A stretch of 64,000 bases of DNA from Petrosia ficiformis (GCA_947044365.1 OX345636.1:52074746-52138745); one strand, 5' to 3'. Shown: positions 46,630 to 59,892, counted from the first letter of the stretch. Notes: generated by a model not told the origin, from the letters alone. Program-made: numbers and translations.

Positions 46630-47250
46630 GGATGTTTTTTATTACCCACGCCTCGAAGCGTAGGCGGAAGGTGTGGTGTATGTACGTACGTTTGTACGTC
46701 GCAATTTGCTAAAACGTTTCGGTGATAACCTATATCACACACGTTTACTGTTCAGTTCCAGACTTGAGAAGACACCTGAGAACAACTACACACATGTAAA
46801 CATCACTGCTGCTATATCATGGCTATCTTTAGTAAAGCACTGCATCAAATCCAGTCAGACTCTCACACTCTACGCTCTTCCTGTGTAGAAGCCTTGCGAG
46901 GTATATTATACTAACAGGACTCCTTTCGATAAATCAGAGACTAAAATGTAAGGCCACATTATACAGATAAAATACACGTATTTTTCATTTAGATATTAAA
47001 TTGAGTTCAGTTGACTCAGTGCTTCAGTCAGTAGCAGAATTTTAGAACTTGACTTTTATTCCTTAGTCTTTTGTATGCGGTAAACTATCTGAAGTTCGTC
47101 TTTCCATGATTATAGGACTCAGGCCCATACAAATGAGCAATACAATACCTTTTGGTGTATTATATATGTTCATTATTTGTTTCACAAGTGTAATGTTACT
47201 TGGCTCATAGGTAAGGGTCCCGTCATGACAGTGCTCGTTTATTATTTTTT
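46630..47250. mobile_element. Non-coding dispersed element upstream of MSH3
   Basis: Related to 8815-9610 by similar starts (ATTACCC...CGAAG) and ends (GGGTCCC). It begins about 50 bases upstream of the MSH3 start codon, so it may form part of its promoter. Confidence 0.5.
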
Positions 47251-47394
47251 TTACACTAACAGTGATGTTATCAATATCAATTCACTACAATGAAGTTTAG
47301 CAATAATATAATTACCTAGAATCAGAAAGAACAAACTAACTGAAAGGGCATAATTGTTAATAAAAGGAACAAGTGTATATAGAGAAGAAAGTAT

Positions 47395-47790
47395 CCATAT
47401 GATTGCTTTATGGTGTCCAGCATTCAGTAATCACGCTGACTTTATGATGCCTGAAACACAATAGCCTATTATAGTTATTATTTTGATTATCTACTCTCTT
47501 TACCTTCTATTGTTTTAAAGGATCTTGTAGAACTTGAGGATATATTTCAGGTAGAATAGTTAGCTAGTAGTTCCAGTTTCAGCTTTCTTTCTGCTGAGTT
47601 CGAGCGCGCGTTCTACGCGCCACGCCCATTAATTGACCGAGCCCCCCCCCCCCCCCCCGGTAATGACGTGACGCAACTTCCTTAACTACGTATACAACGC
47701 ATACTCGCGAAGTGGACACAAGAAAATATATAAACATACATGGAACCCCTGGGAAAGCAATCATAGAGATGCCTACGGGCCGTAAAAGAA
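47395..47790. mobile_element. Single copy of the ATCC(C)TATGATTGCTTT MITE
   Basis: It starts ATCCATATGATTGCTTTA and ends AAAGCAATCATAGAGAT, with the same inner order as each arm at 15928-16985 (GTCCAGCATTCAGTAA, ATTAATTGACCGAGC). A poly-C run follows GAGC. This copy shows that one arm is the mobile unit. Confidence 0.7.
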
Positions 47791-48769
47791 ACAAGCTACA
47801 ACGTTACTGAAGGACATTAGGCTCCATTTTAGGGAAATGTTTAATATATACAATCACTGATATTGCTGCTCCAATGATGAAAAGATAAAAAGAACAATAT
47901 CATGATACATAATATGAAGAAATATGTAAATTGCTCTCTATAGCTTGCTTTACAACAGCTATATGGTTATTGTTATACCAATATATAACTAATTCACTTC
48001 AAAGTGAGTTTGATATATTTAACAGGATCGGTTGAGGTGTGAAAGTATAATTATGCTAGAATGTATGCTTGAAAATTCCCTGTTGTGTCGAGTTCTTTAT
48101 TCCAAAGATCAAAGCTGCATTAATTATTCATGAGGGGAGTGGCTAATGACGTTTAATTAACTCACAAATAATAATTATGCGCAATAATTAGAAATTCGGA
48201 AGCCCCCTGAACTCCCCCTGGTTCCTACGCCTATGATAGTGGTCTGGGTACGATACTAGTAAAGGCCCTACATAAACGCTATAATTACTATTAATTAGCT
48301 GAGACCAATTTCCTGAGGCCAGGCTCATTCAAGGTAATACTGTTATTGGCAAACTTCTATCCTAATAAGGCAATCTTTACAAGGAGGAGACATAAATTAT
48401 CTTTCATGCTCATATATATGTATGATAATGTTATTGTACAGGTGTGTATGTAAGGGGAATATTTACGAGCCACTCAAGTGACCTGGCTGTTTGGGGTGAA
48501 GCTATGAAGTTAGAAAACTAAGACTTTTTGAAGTTGGGAAGCTGTGAGCTACACAGTGTAGGAAGCTATGTTAGTAAAGATGAACCAATGACGCAGTAAT
48601 TAACTTAGCAATAATTGAAGCAGTGAAGTATAATTATAGTCATATAGACAGAATACATTTTTTTCCTATATCCTAAATCTTGCCTATTTGTATAGCACTA
48701 CCCACATAACATCCCTTGTAATCGTTGCTATTGGACATTTTGTAAATAAAATTAGACAGTATCTTTCAC

Positions 48770-48810
48770 AGCTTCACTTAGTCTCGTCTGGGAAGAAACT
48801 AAGCTTCACT
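48770..48810. mobile_element. 23 bp insertion with 9 bp target duplication
   Basis: AGCTTCACT occurs at 48770-48778 and again at 48802-48810, around a 23 bp insert with tips TAGTCTC and AAACTA. The paralogous site near 32740 has a single AGCTTCACT and no insert, so the empty site is directly visible. Tip sequence and duplication length match the 65 bp element at 12377-12441. Confidence 0.75.
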
Positions 48811-49015
48811 GCTCATAAGCTACTGATTACAGTTTACAAAAAGGAACTATGTTCAACTGACAATTCAAGTGTTTACATGTATATACAGATTAATTAAATT
48901 AATATAGTAATTATAATTGTAGTGAGTATAATTATAATTGTAGTGAGTATAATTATAACTATAATCATGTAATTACATAGTTATAATCACAGAATGTCAT
49001 TGGGACTGTTAACTT

Positions 49016-49318
49016 TCATCGGAATCGGTTTACCACTGCACCAACACCAGTACCCACTCCGGCACCGATAGTAGACACGACTGTACTTCCTGTAACACCA
49101 AGTCCTGCTGCTCCAACTGACTGTAACGTTGCCACCAAACCTCCAGCACCTACTGGTGCCAATGTGGACATCATTGAGGCAGCCCATGATCCAGCTAAGA
49201 TGCCACCAGTACCAAAACCAACAACAGATACTACAACTGGTGCTGCAACAAATGCAGTAACCCCTCCAACTACAGCAGTTCCGCCTACTATTATTCCTGT
49301 TTTGAGATATGACGACAT
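49016..49318 (-). CDS. ISG12/IFI27-family protein, single-exon copy
   Basis: This 100-residue protein starts MSSYLKTGIIVGG; an upstream in-frame ATG at 49360 is less likely. It has the ISG12 domain: two Gly/Ala-rich hydrophobic segments with GSWAASMMST and LQSVGAAGLGV. It is highly similar to the third exon of the N-module/ISG12 gene at 33 kb but lacks the N-terminal module. The start region has its own Met and polar leader. The family is known for small membrane proteins linked to apoptosis and interferon response in vertebrates; function here is inferred. The length fits stand-alone family members. Confidence 0.75.
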   Translation of the reverse strand: MSSYLKTGIIVGGTAVVGGVTAFVAAPVVVSVVGFGTGGILAGSWAASMMSTLAPVGAGGLVATLQSVGAAGLGVTGSTVVSTIGAGVGTGVGAVVNRFR

Positions 49319-49968
49319 GGTAAGTTTCGATACTTTTAGCACAGGTTTATTATTCACCACGATGAACCCAGTTGTTTATACAATAAAGGACTATAGACCG
49401 TGTGCAGCTGATGTCAGAATGTTGAATTTTCCGGATATTTACCGTATTATTTGTGGCAAAGTTTCTATTGCATTCTCCAGCAGGGGCGTACCTGGAAGAA
49501 AATTGATGGTAGGGCTAGGGCCCCTGAAAGTGGGCGTGTTCAGTTTGTTATTAATTTTAATTATTAAAGTATTAGATCTAAGACAACATGATTGTTCTGT
49601 TTTTGTCTTTTCCTTCGAATTCTGTTACTACATCGTCCAAACAAATACTGTCCCTTAGATTATTCTCGATGGATAAAAGTGTGATATCCGTGAGTCTCTT
49701 CTCGGTCATTGTTGTTATCTATCAATTATCAGTTTGATCATTGATGCCCGGGCCCAGGTACGCCACTGATTCTCCAGAAAAAGCGTAGTTGGAATCATGA
49801 GCAGACAATATGTTGTTCAATTCCAATTGGGAACTACCATACTGTTGAGATTCATCGACTTTCTGCTTGCAGTAGAGAGAACGCAGCAAATAATGGACTC
49901 TACTACACTGTATCTTGCCACTCAAAATGACGTATATTTCCGTGTTGGATGACGTAACCGAACGAGGT

Positions 49969-50695
49969 CTATAGTCTATTCATGTTAATTCAGGAGTCGC
50001 GGAAGTCAAATTGCATCATTGGAATGTAAAATCATTGCGTGTTTGTGGTTTATCACGTGAGGGACCTGAGGGTGTACTTACCTCGTGTATACTTGCGTGT
50101 CTTGGCAGGAAAGTTAGAGTAACTGTTGCTGTGATTATCGACCTGCATCTGTATATAGAATTGACAATGCCAAAGGGAAAAGGAGTTAAGAGCACCTTGA
50201 AGAGTATTATTTGCAATGTACATGACTATTTTGATCGGCAAAGTAAGAAACAGAAGTCCACTCCACCAAAGTTATGTAAGAAAACTGCTGAAGCCTCTAG
50301 CTTCTCAGAGCGCACTGTCAACCGTGTCCTATTGGAGCAAAGAAAGCTGGGTGGAAGTTCTTTTACATCACCAAATAAGAGATATAAGGAAAGCAGAGAA
50401 CGTGTAGATGTTGATGCCTTTGATACTGATGCTATTCGTCGTACATGATTTTTATGAGAATAAAAAGAGTATCCAACACTGGACAAGCTATTGCAGGTTC
50501 TGAAGGAGAAGATGTTATTTAAAGGTTAAAAGGAGGACGGATTTCACTGGAAATTATTGAGAAAAATAGGATTTAAATACAAGAAGAATACATAGAGGAG
50601 TTTATTATTTATTTTGGAGGAGAATCAGATGAGTGTTCAGAAGAAGAAAGTAGCAATTCAGAATCAGATGGCAGCATCAGTAGTGATGGAGAATA
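49969..50695 (+). mobile_element. Tc1-like transposon remnant retaining the N-terminal half
   Basis: The left tip CTATAGTCTATTCA (49969-49982) matches the ends of the element at 56721-57623. From 50167 a plus frame begins MPKGKGVKSTLKS and includes an HTH-like stretch (SFSERTVNRVLLEQRK). It is broken near 50448 but continues in shifted frames with PTLDKLLQVLKEKMLFKG and DGFHWKLLRKIGFKYKK, typical of this transposase group before the catalytic core. The core is missing, and an acidic Ser/Glu tail ends at 50695. The right tip was not found. Confidence 0.65.
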
Positions 50696-50699
50696 GATA

Positions 50700-51388
50700 T
50701 ATATTTAATTGCAGATTATTATTATAATTGCAGTGTATTATTATAATTATTGTTTGTAGTATCTACTTATAAGCCACTTATTTTCAAGTATCTTGTAAAT
50801 TTCTTGTGGTCTTAGGAATTCCTGTGCTTAATAATAAGGTGGTGGGTCCACCAATTTCTCATTTTAAATATTCACATTTAAAAAAAAGTATTTTAAAATT
50901 ATATTTGTGTTATGAAAAAGATGAAATAAATTTCCTGTGGAATTACTACTGCAAGAATATTAATCAAGGTAAGTATCAACTCCAAACTTTCTTTGGTGAT
51001 GCAGTAACAAGCGAGTCTGTACGTAAGAGTTTCCGACGTCTTATCTAGATATATACTTCAAGGTAATATTACAATAGTTTGGGAGATGTCTAGTAACAAC
51101 ATGGAGTTCCAGACTACAGAGTGATTTTAGACTTCATCAATATAGTACCTAGATATGAAATTTTACTAACCTGTTTGTCTCAAAACAGGAAAAGGCTCTG
51201 TAAGGGCTGGAGACACACCCTTAATGTGTCGTGACCGTGACCGGATACCGGATGTATGGGACGAGACAAGTTTACTGCCATGAACCATGCTGATAACTAA
51301 AAGAAGCTTTTAATTAACTAAAAATGTAAAGAGGGAATACCCCACACCTCCAACCACACCTAACAGAAAATTCACATGCTGGAGTGTT
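50700..51388. other. Upstream region of PFDN1
   Basis: A plus ORF at 50806-51048 has no recognised domain. The rest is AT-rich and non-coding. Confidence 0.35.
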
Positions 51389-54300
51389 ATGGCTGATCCT
51401 GAACTTACAAAGGTATAGTCTTTCGCATTTACATATCAGCCCGTTAGGTATCCATAGTCGGCCCATAATATTATATATATTATACAGCTAAAATTAATGA
51501 TGATTATTATTCGTTAATCATGTTTTTAATTAATTTTAGGCGTTTGCTGATCATCAAGCTAAAGTGATGGAGACCACACAGAGAATAAAAGTTTCTAGAG
51601 GACAAATTGAATCTCTTAAGCTTGAATGTGTCAAGTCTCAAGTTGCAGAAAAAGAGTTGAAGTCATTACCTGGTGAAGTACGTCTTTACGAATCTTTAGG
51701 AAGATTGTGAGTTCACATTACTAGCAAAAATAAATGCCATGTTATGTAGTATCCTTGTCACTATAACATGATAGTTTAGATGCTAAAATTAATGATATAC
51801 AGTGGAATCTCCATAGGCGTCGTTAGGTCCAGGCATACTAGGGTAAAATTGTATACTTACAATTCAGCTAGTGTCTAGTTCATTCTTTTGACTTAGAATT
51901 GCATGCACTTCATTGTAACCTTGCTCGATTGCTCTACATACTGCACCTTGCAAATTAAAGGCGTGTGCCAACACGTGAATCATGATGTCGGTATGAACCG
52001 ATCTTCTGAGCAACCTATTTGAGTTAGTTAAAACATCTAACTGATATCAATTGACGTGAAAAATGTAATAACCTCTGTCCTGACGATGTTGTTACTACTT
52101 TTGCTTTACAATAGAAGAATTGCCTTCAGACATTTTCTTATCCGTCCGTGCAAGGGTCAGGCTCTGCCTGCTGCAGGCTGCCAACGTATGGCAAACAGTT
52201 TGAGATAATAATTAGCCACATACTTTACGAATAATTAATTAGTTATCCAAAACTTTTCATGTGCCTTTGGTGCACATATTTTCTGGCCAGGCAACTCCCG
52301 GCTCTGCCACTGGGAATCTTCATAATGCAGACACTATTACCAAACAGTGAAAGTGTCCTGATTATAGAAGGTTTAGAAGGTTTCCTTAATTCAGAGGGTT
52401 GTTCCAGAAAAAAACTAAGTGCCATCCATATGTTATAAATTAGAAATGAACTATTAATTAGAGTTTCAACAGATAGAGATATTTGGTATCCGGATATCCC
52501 GTTACTAATATCTACAAATATCCTAAGGATAGCCACATCCATGTATATACGCATTTGTACAATCTAAACATGTGGTTCACATTGTGGGCATGTTCCAGGA
52601 AAATTGGTCTACTGTTTGCATGCTTGTTTCTTTTCTAACTTCTAAGGATGCTTAATCTGAGAACTTGTTATAATAGTCTTTCTACAACCAAAGTTAGCGA
52701 ATACTGTAAGAGTTTACAATGAGAATACATTCAAGTCAAATAACACATAATATGTCCTGATGGAGCCATCCTTCAAAGCTTCCGATGGTGGTGATTATAA
52801 TCCTGATATAGCACTCGTGGCATGACATAACCTATACTTGTATTTTCTTACTGCTATTTCCACTTATATTGTGCAGACTTGACAGAATCCCTTCATGCAG
52901 TTTCTATTGTTGGTTTTAGTCCCACCTATTGTATTAATGGCACTTATTCATTTATGAGCTACTGTTAATCAGAATTTACGGCTTGGGGGACATGGACGTT
53001 ATTTAGAATAACGATTATGGTTCATTTCTGTGCTGTGCCTGGTTGTAGTAATAGATCGGATCGAGAAACTCACCTTACTTTTCATCGTCTACCTTTAAAA
53101 AGGAAGGAGCTGTTAAAGGAATGGATTCACAAGATAGGGAGGAAAAATTTGCCACTTAATCCATCCACGCGGGTTTGTAGTGAACATTTTGTAAACTCCA
53201 GAGGCAGAATGCTGAGGTCAGACGAAGTTCCATCAGTAAATTTGCCAATCCTTCCAACTCGTGTGTCTCAGCCTACACCACGTAGACGTCTTATTCGGAA
53301 CACCATGTTGTATACTGACTCCTCTGCTCAGGAAGAAAGTGGAAGTATTGAACATTGTTGTGAACTTGTGATGTTGGTGTCAACACTGACATGAGTATGA
53401 GTGACCTTGCAGAAATAGAGAGGGAATTAAATAGCGTAAAAGAGCAACTAAAGACATCAAGAATAGAGTATGTTGATGAAGTAGAAAAACAGAAGTTTGG
53501 GTTAAAAAGTATTGGTGAAGATGATGCTAAAGTGAGATTCTATACTGGTTTTACATCATTGTCAGTATTGATGGTACGCTATAACTTCTTGGGACCTGCT
53601 GTTGATAATCTCAGTTATTGGTGTAGCAGTAGTAGTAAATCGGCTGGAAAAGAAGGTGAATCCAAGACAAAAAAAGGACGAAAGAGATTATTAGCTCCTT
53701 TAGATGAATTTTTTCTTCTTCTAATTCGTCTACGCTTAGGTCTCTTTGAACAGGATCTGGCATATCGGTTTGGTGTGTCACAATCTACAGTGTCACGGAT
53801 CATAGTTACATGGACTAATTTTATATACTTACAATTCAAACAAATCCCACTATGGCCTCCTAGAGCTTTGATTCAGTCAAATATGCCTAATGCTTTCAAG
53901 GAAAAGTATCCTTTGACTAGAGTTGTAATAGATGCAACTGAAATATTTGTTGAGCAACCATCACTTCCTGAATTACAACAATTAACATTTTCAAGCTATA
54001 AAAATTACAATACATACAAGGGATTGATAGGTATATCCCCATCTGGAGCTGTTATATTTGTATCAGATTTATATCCCGGATCAATTTCGGATAAAGAACT
54101 GACTAGACAGTGTGGCTTACTTGACAAACTTGAAAGTGGTGATTCTGTAATGGCCGATAGGGGCTTCGACATAGAGGATGATTTGATTTTGTTAGGAGTA
54201 AAATTGAATATACCGCCATTTCTTAGAGGAAAAGACCAACTAAGTTCTTATGAGCTCGTTGAAACAAGGCGTATTACATCTTTGAGGATCCATGTGGAAA

Positions 54301-57300
54301 GAGCTATGGAACAACTAAAAAATTTTCATATTTTTGATAGACCACTCCCATCCTTTCTTTCTGATACAGCTAATCAAGTATTTTTCATTTGTTCTGTGCT
54401 CACAAACTTTTATCCTTCATTGTGTAAATAACTTATATACTTATTATAAAGTCAATACAATGTAACAAATAATTTTGTTTAAATAATGTATGTTGGTTTG
54501 TACTTGCATGTAACAATTTCGGGTAGAATGAAATCATCAAAATAAGATTCTAGTTCAGGTATATATTGTTCTTGCCATGAGTTGTTAGGAAAAATGTGCT
54601 GTACAGAAAATCCCTTACAGGTATACACACAAAAATCGCACCAATGATATAGTCCTATACCTACATAGAGTTGGAGTTGCACTTGATGATAATAGGAGTG
54701 TGTTTGCTTGAGAAGGACCTCTGAGTTTATCAATTCACAGTAAAAGGTGGAATCACCACATGCATCTTCTGGAGAAACTTCTCTTTTTGAGTAAGGGCAT
54801 TTTATCTCCACTATTCCATCTGAATCCAATCCTTTCACTCGTCCATCTGGTGATGCACCAATCCATCCCTTCTTGGGATGGATAATGAATCCACACTTAT
54901 CAACTGAGATATCAGAATTACCCAATGCCCTCATGTGTGATATATACTTACGTATAGCAATTGATTCATAATGACATCCCCAAGCAATGGGTGCTGGAAG
55001 TGGGTGTAATGGTTTTGGATAAATACACTGCCTAAGAAGTGATACTGATTTTTTTCTTTTGGCAAATAATCTTTCCACAAATCGAGCCCGTTATATGTTT
55101 CAACCTTACATCATGCCACTCCTTGTAGTGTGGTCATGTGTGATATTGTCTAGTAATGGAACTAAAACATCAGAAAATGCAAAGGACTGATTTAGTTGCA
55201 GCAAGTCACAGCGAAGCTTTTCAATTCCTCTGCTACGAATCTGTCGATGTTCAAGCGGTCGGGGGTCAAAAGTACATATTTGTAGACTTTTCTTTTTATT
55301 CATTATTTTTCTTCTCCTTGATGACAAACTTGTTACAGGTATCACTTCAAGTTTCTTTGGCCTTGGCCTATTCCATTGTTGCAACTTATCAGTGCAAGTA
55401 AGGAAATCTGGAATTTTTTCAAGCGACTAAACTCCTCAATAGCATAACAAATGAGCACCGATGTGCTTACAGCTAGCACAGGGTCCTTTTCCTGCAGGAC
55501 AACCGCATTCAGCTCCAATAATATCTAAGGATAATAAATCAGCAGGCGCAATTTATTTATACGATCTTTCCTCATTTCTGGTACACACTTTGATGTAACA
55601 TATAGATACTCATCAATACATATTTGTATGTTCTGAATATGCCCACACTTTCACAAATTCAATGCTGAACTATTTATAGCCTTCATGTCCCTAGCAGGTG
55701 TACCATCCACAGCAGTTCTTACTACGAAATAATTTATAATTTGAGCATTTGTAAAGGAGAGAAGTTGTAAGGTGTTCTCATCAGCATCCTTCAAGGACGA
55801 CCAGCTACCATTCTTGTTATCAGGCAATGTAGAAAGCACATCTATATGTGGACTATTTTTGAATACTGGTGAACTGTTGCCATCAGGATCGATAACATTA
55901 TTTGCCCAGCCATTTCTGATATATGCTTGCACTCTACAATGAACAAAATAATCTGTAATCCAAAAATGCTTATCATCAACAATAATAACCCTACTCTCCC
56001 ACTAACCTTGCAACGAGATCTGCCTTCTTCCCTTTCAATGGAGCATTTCGACATTGCAGCCAACGTTTCAGTTGAGGAGTTGTCAATTCTGCTGGATGTT
56101 TTCCACATAACGTAGCACCAGGTATATCACGCTCCGTTAAAGATACTTTTGCATCATTTGTAGACCCACATCCACTATCCATTGCTCGATCCATTGATTC
56201 AGACACCCCAAAACGCTGTTTACAAACTTACGGTCGCTAGGCAGCGTGACTTCACGTGTGCTGCATGTCCCCCAGGCCGTATATTCTATTTAAGCGAATT
56301 GCATAAATGAATAAGCGCCATTAATTAATTATCCATTTTCTATTAGAATTTATCTGAATATTGAATTTTCCTGTGGATAACTGGCGGATCCGGATATCTG
56401 TTGAAACTCTACTATTAACACCTGCCAATAGACAAATATGCATTGATAAGCATGTTATCAAGTGTTTCTAGATCTATGACTAATTTAAATTCAAGAAAGT
56501 GTAATTCTGCTCATTTGCAGGTCGTATAGTTTAAGAGTTTTCTTTATACAAACAAGAAACAACACACCATATTCTGACCATACATTCCTTAATTAGGTAT
56601 GGTCTTCTTTATTAAAGCATCATTAATATCAAGTAGTAAATTATTCATAAGATAATATTGTATTGAGAAAAAAGTATCCCTATAATTGCTTTGCAGCAAC
56701 TATCACTCATTGCTAGCGATACTATAGTCTATTCACGCTGAGTAGGAACTGGAAATAGTTTGCTGTAGAATCCGTACATGTTTACATGACGTTTTTACAT
56801 GCTTGTAGGTAAAGATGTCACACTGGAATTCATTAGTTTGCTACCATGAGTAAATACTACAACTTAATATATACATTTTAATGTTATAAGTATTTTGAAA
56901 GTCAGTGTAAAAGACCAAAGCCTTTACCGCTCCTAAGTTAGTGAGGATAACATCAGAAGCTATTTTAAATCCAGTAGAGTTGGCATGGGCACAAGTTAAG
57001 AGATACATTTAAGATAATTTAACCTTAGCCAGCCAACATCTAATGGATTCACAAAAGTTGGACAAAAGTTGGACCAGGCAAGTGAAAAAAAATTAGTTGA
57101 TCATCTACAAGCAGAGGTAGATGATACATTTTGGGAGTAAGATGGACTCAATGAACAATATTTGGATGATGAGTTTATCAAAATGTGTTACTGAATCAGA
57201 CTCCAGTGAAGATAAAAGCAGTGAAAAATCGGTTGATACGAATGCTTAATGAATAATTCTTTAATTTCTATATAATATTATTATAACATTTATACTATAG

Positions 57301-59838
57301 TCTTATTACATGTACATGCATTTTATTTTTAACATGCAATGCAGTGCTTATAGATAAAGTTTTTGTGTAATAGCACAAAAAAATAATAAAACATTCTATA
57401 AGAAGAAATATAATTGCATTCTTTGTGGTATTTGCTATGCCCATAGAACTCTATGGAGATGTCAGAACAACTGTGTTCTGTAGTGATGTAAGACTTTAAA
57501 ATTATTTTTAGACTCTGAAAAAGGTGCAGATTCCAATCAAATTCAATGGTGTTTGAATCATAATTCATACGGAAGTTATTATTAATAGGTATCTGTGCCT
57601 CTTCAGAGTGAATAGACTATAGTGTCTCCATTTTCTATGTATTCTGAATACTAGATCCTGAACTAGACTTCTTCATGTCAGAAACTCAATTTAAAACTCC
57701 CTAGGGTTGTATAATTATATATTTCACAATATGTGATGTTTGATATACTTGATATTTCTGGTCAATAAGGTGTTGAAGGAAATGGAGGTGGGAATGGTGG
57801 CAAATATCCAGGAGGTGAGGCATTACCTGGCAATCCTGATCATAGATATGGAGGAAGATTCCCTGCGCTAAATACATTGACTGTACAATTATTGTACTGA
57901 ATACCAGGAAAGGGAGCTGTTGAAGATGACTTTTGTTTGGAAATCGAGTGACGAGGATCAGGCTTGTTTTCTGACTTGGGTTCGTAATTATCAACCTCTC
58001 TAGAAAGTATCCTTGAAATAGCCACTTCTTGATCACTAGATATTCTTTCATAATGTCTCAGAGATTGCAGACAACGGTGCTCAGTACACTGTTGAATACC
58101 CTTCTCAGGCACTCCGGCTTCATATAAACTAGTGGTTCCAGCAACGCGCAATAAATGATTAGTCTTTTTCCCTTCCAATCATGCTTCTGAACACATGTCT
58201 TTCACCATATTTGCCAACAAGTTTTTACCAATTGGCACAGCATTCATCATTCGAGGGCAACTGGTAATGGTTTGCAGTAAAAAAAAAGGTCCTTCTCAAC
58301 AGCATCCTTGGGCAGTTTATTGATATACTTATCTAACGAACACATGGCAATGAGTGCCTGCCTGAGAATTGGCTACAATAGTGACTACTTTATGATCAAG
58401 TCTGGTTTGGTTAATTTATTTAAAGCTTTCTCGCTGTACATGTATCGATCAGGTTTGTAGAGTCATTGCAGCTGACTGATCCCCAAATCCCTGTGCTCTT
58501 GTCCACCTCTAAGGCAGAAACATTTTCCATTGAAGTAGAACACACAGCGTAATAAACCTTTAGGAAAGTCAAAATTTAAAACACCTGATGCTCACAGCTC
58601 TTCAGAAGAAATAGTCTCAGTATGAGCACATTGGGCTCCAACACCATCATAACACAGACACTTCAACAAGTTGTCAAGAGTTACTTGAAATGTGGAGAAA
58701 GCAGGATCTTCTTTATTCAAAAAGTTTGGATAGCTTGGGTTTAGTATCCTCTTAGTTGGATAAGGGGCGCCTGTCCTGCTGCGTGTTTCATTGATGAAAA
58801 CACAGAGCCACTTGTTGAGAAGTTCCTTAGAACAAGTAGGAGTTAAAATTTCACTAGGACAAGTATCACTTGGGTTTCTGCTATTGTAGTTTTCAAACCA
58901 ATCTTTCAGGTTACCAATTGCCCACTTACTAGACTTCTCTAGGAATCTGTGGTTTCGACATCACAATTAACTGGTGTTCTGAAACACTCGAAAATCTTCC
59001 CTTCCCCTTTCTCGATAAGGACAGCTTGTATTTCTTCGATGGAACTGGATTAGGATCATCGTTCTCTTTCTCGCTCGACATAGCAAATAGAGATCCACAA
59101 CATGTGTGCAACGCTGCTGAGCATGTGCACAATCATGGTTCCATCATGGTATATATATTACACCACCACCTTTTGGTACACTGTATAATTATATCACATT
59201 TATACCTCGCAGGGCTTGTATAACATATACATATAATTTTTATGTACATTATATAGTATGCTAATAGGTCCTATATACAAAATATAGGACCTAAGTTTTG
59301 TGTCCAAAGATGTGATATAGCCTGAGCCTGCAAGGGCTATATCACATCCGAGGACACAAAACAAGGGTCCTATATTCACTATATATAGGACCTATTAGCA
59401 TACTATATACAATATATTGTATGATGGTGACATCTCCTGCATAGTGTCCACATGGAAGGTCTATATGCAATATATAGAACTCACCACATCAAAGGGATAA
59501 TGTCACGCTCACACTATATATATATATATATATATACATAGTATGATGGTGACATCATCCCTTTGATGTGGTGAGGTCTATATAGACCTAAGAGAAGGTC
59601 TATATTTTTTAATATAGACCTGTCTGATCACTCTGTGTACACTATGCAGGAGATGTCACCATCATACAATATATTTTATATGTAGTATGCTAATAGGACC
59701 TATATACTGAATATAGGACCCTCGTTTTGTGTCCTCGAATGTGATATAGCCCTTGCAGGCTCAGGCTATATCACATCTTTGGACACAAAACTCAGGTTCT
59801 ATATTTTGTATATAGGACCTAATTAGCATACTATGTAA

Positions 59839-59892
<54 letters not shown>

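Larger units (their letters stand above)
48235..49370. repeat. Segmental duplication containing a second ISG12 locus
   Basis: It is collinear with about 31840-33240, covering the ISG12 coding exon and its downstream flank. The differences include the insertion at 32.05-32.35 kb in the other copy and the 23 bp insertion at 48779-48801 in this one. Confidence 0.75.
52461..56409. mobile_element. ISL2EU-type (Harbinger-related) DNA transposon, 3.95 kb
   Basis: Terminal inverted repeats GAGTTTCAACAGATA are perfect over 15 bp (52461-52475 and 56395-56409) and flanked by TA on both sides. A subterminal block around TCCGGATNTCC occurs at both ends. It encodes a THAP/DDE transposase on plus (53017-54431) and a SAP/SWIM/YqaJ gene on minus (56206-54479), converging with a ~50 bp gap. 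A DDE_4 transposase plus YqaJ nuclease is the pattern of ISL2EU elements. The element inserted in PFDN1 intron 2. Confidence 0.82.

Noticed and set aside
47579..47794. Minus ORF
   Set aside because: It is contained within a MITE copy and crosses a poly-C tract.
50806..51048. Plus ORF before PFDN1
   Set aside because: No domain, biased composition and no clear start context.
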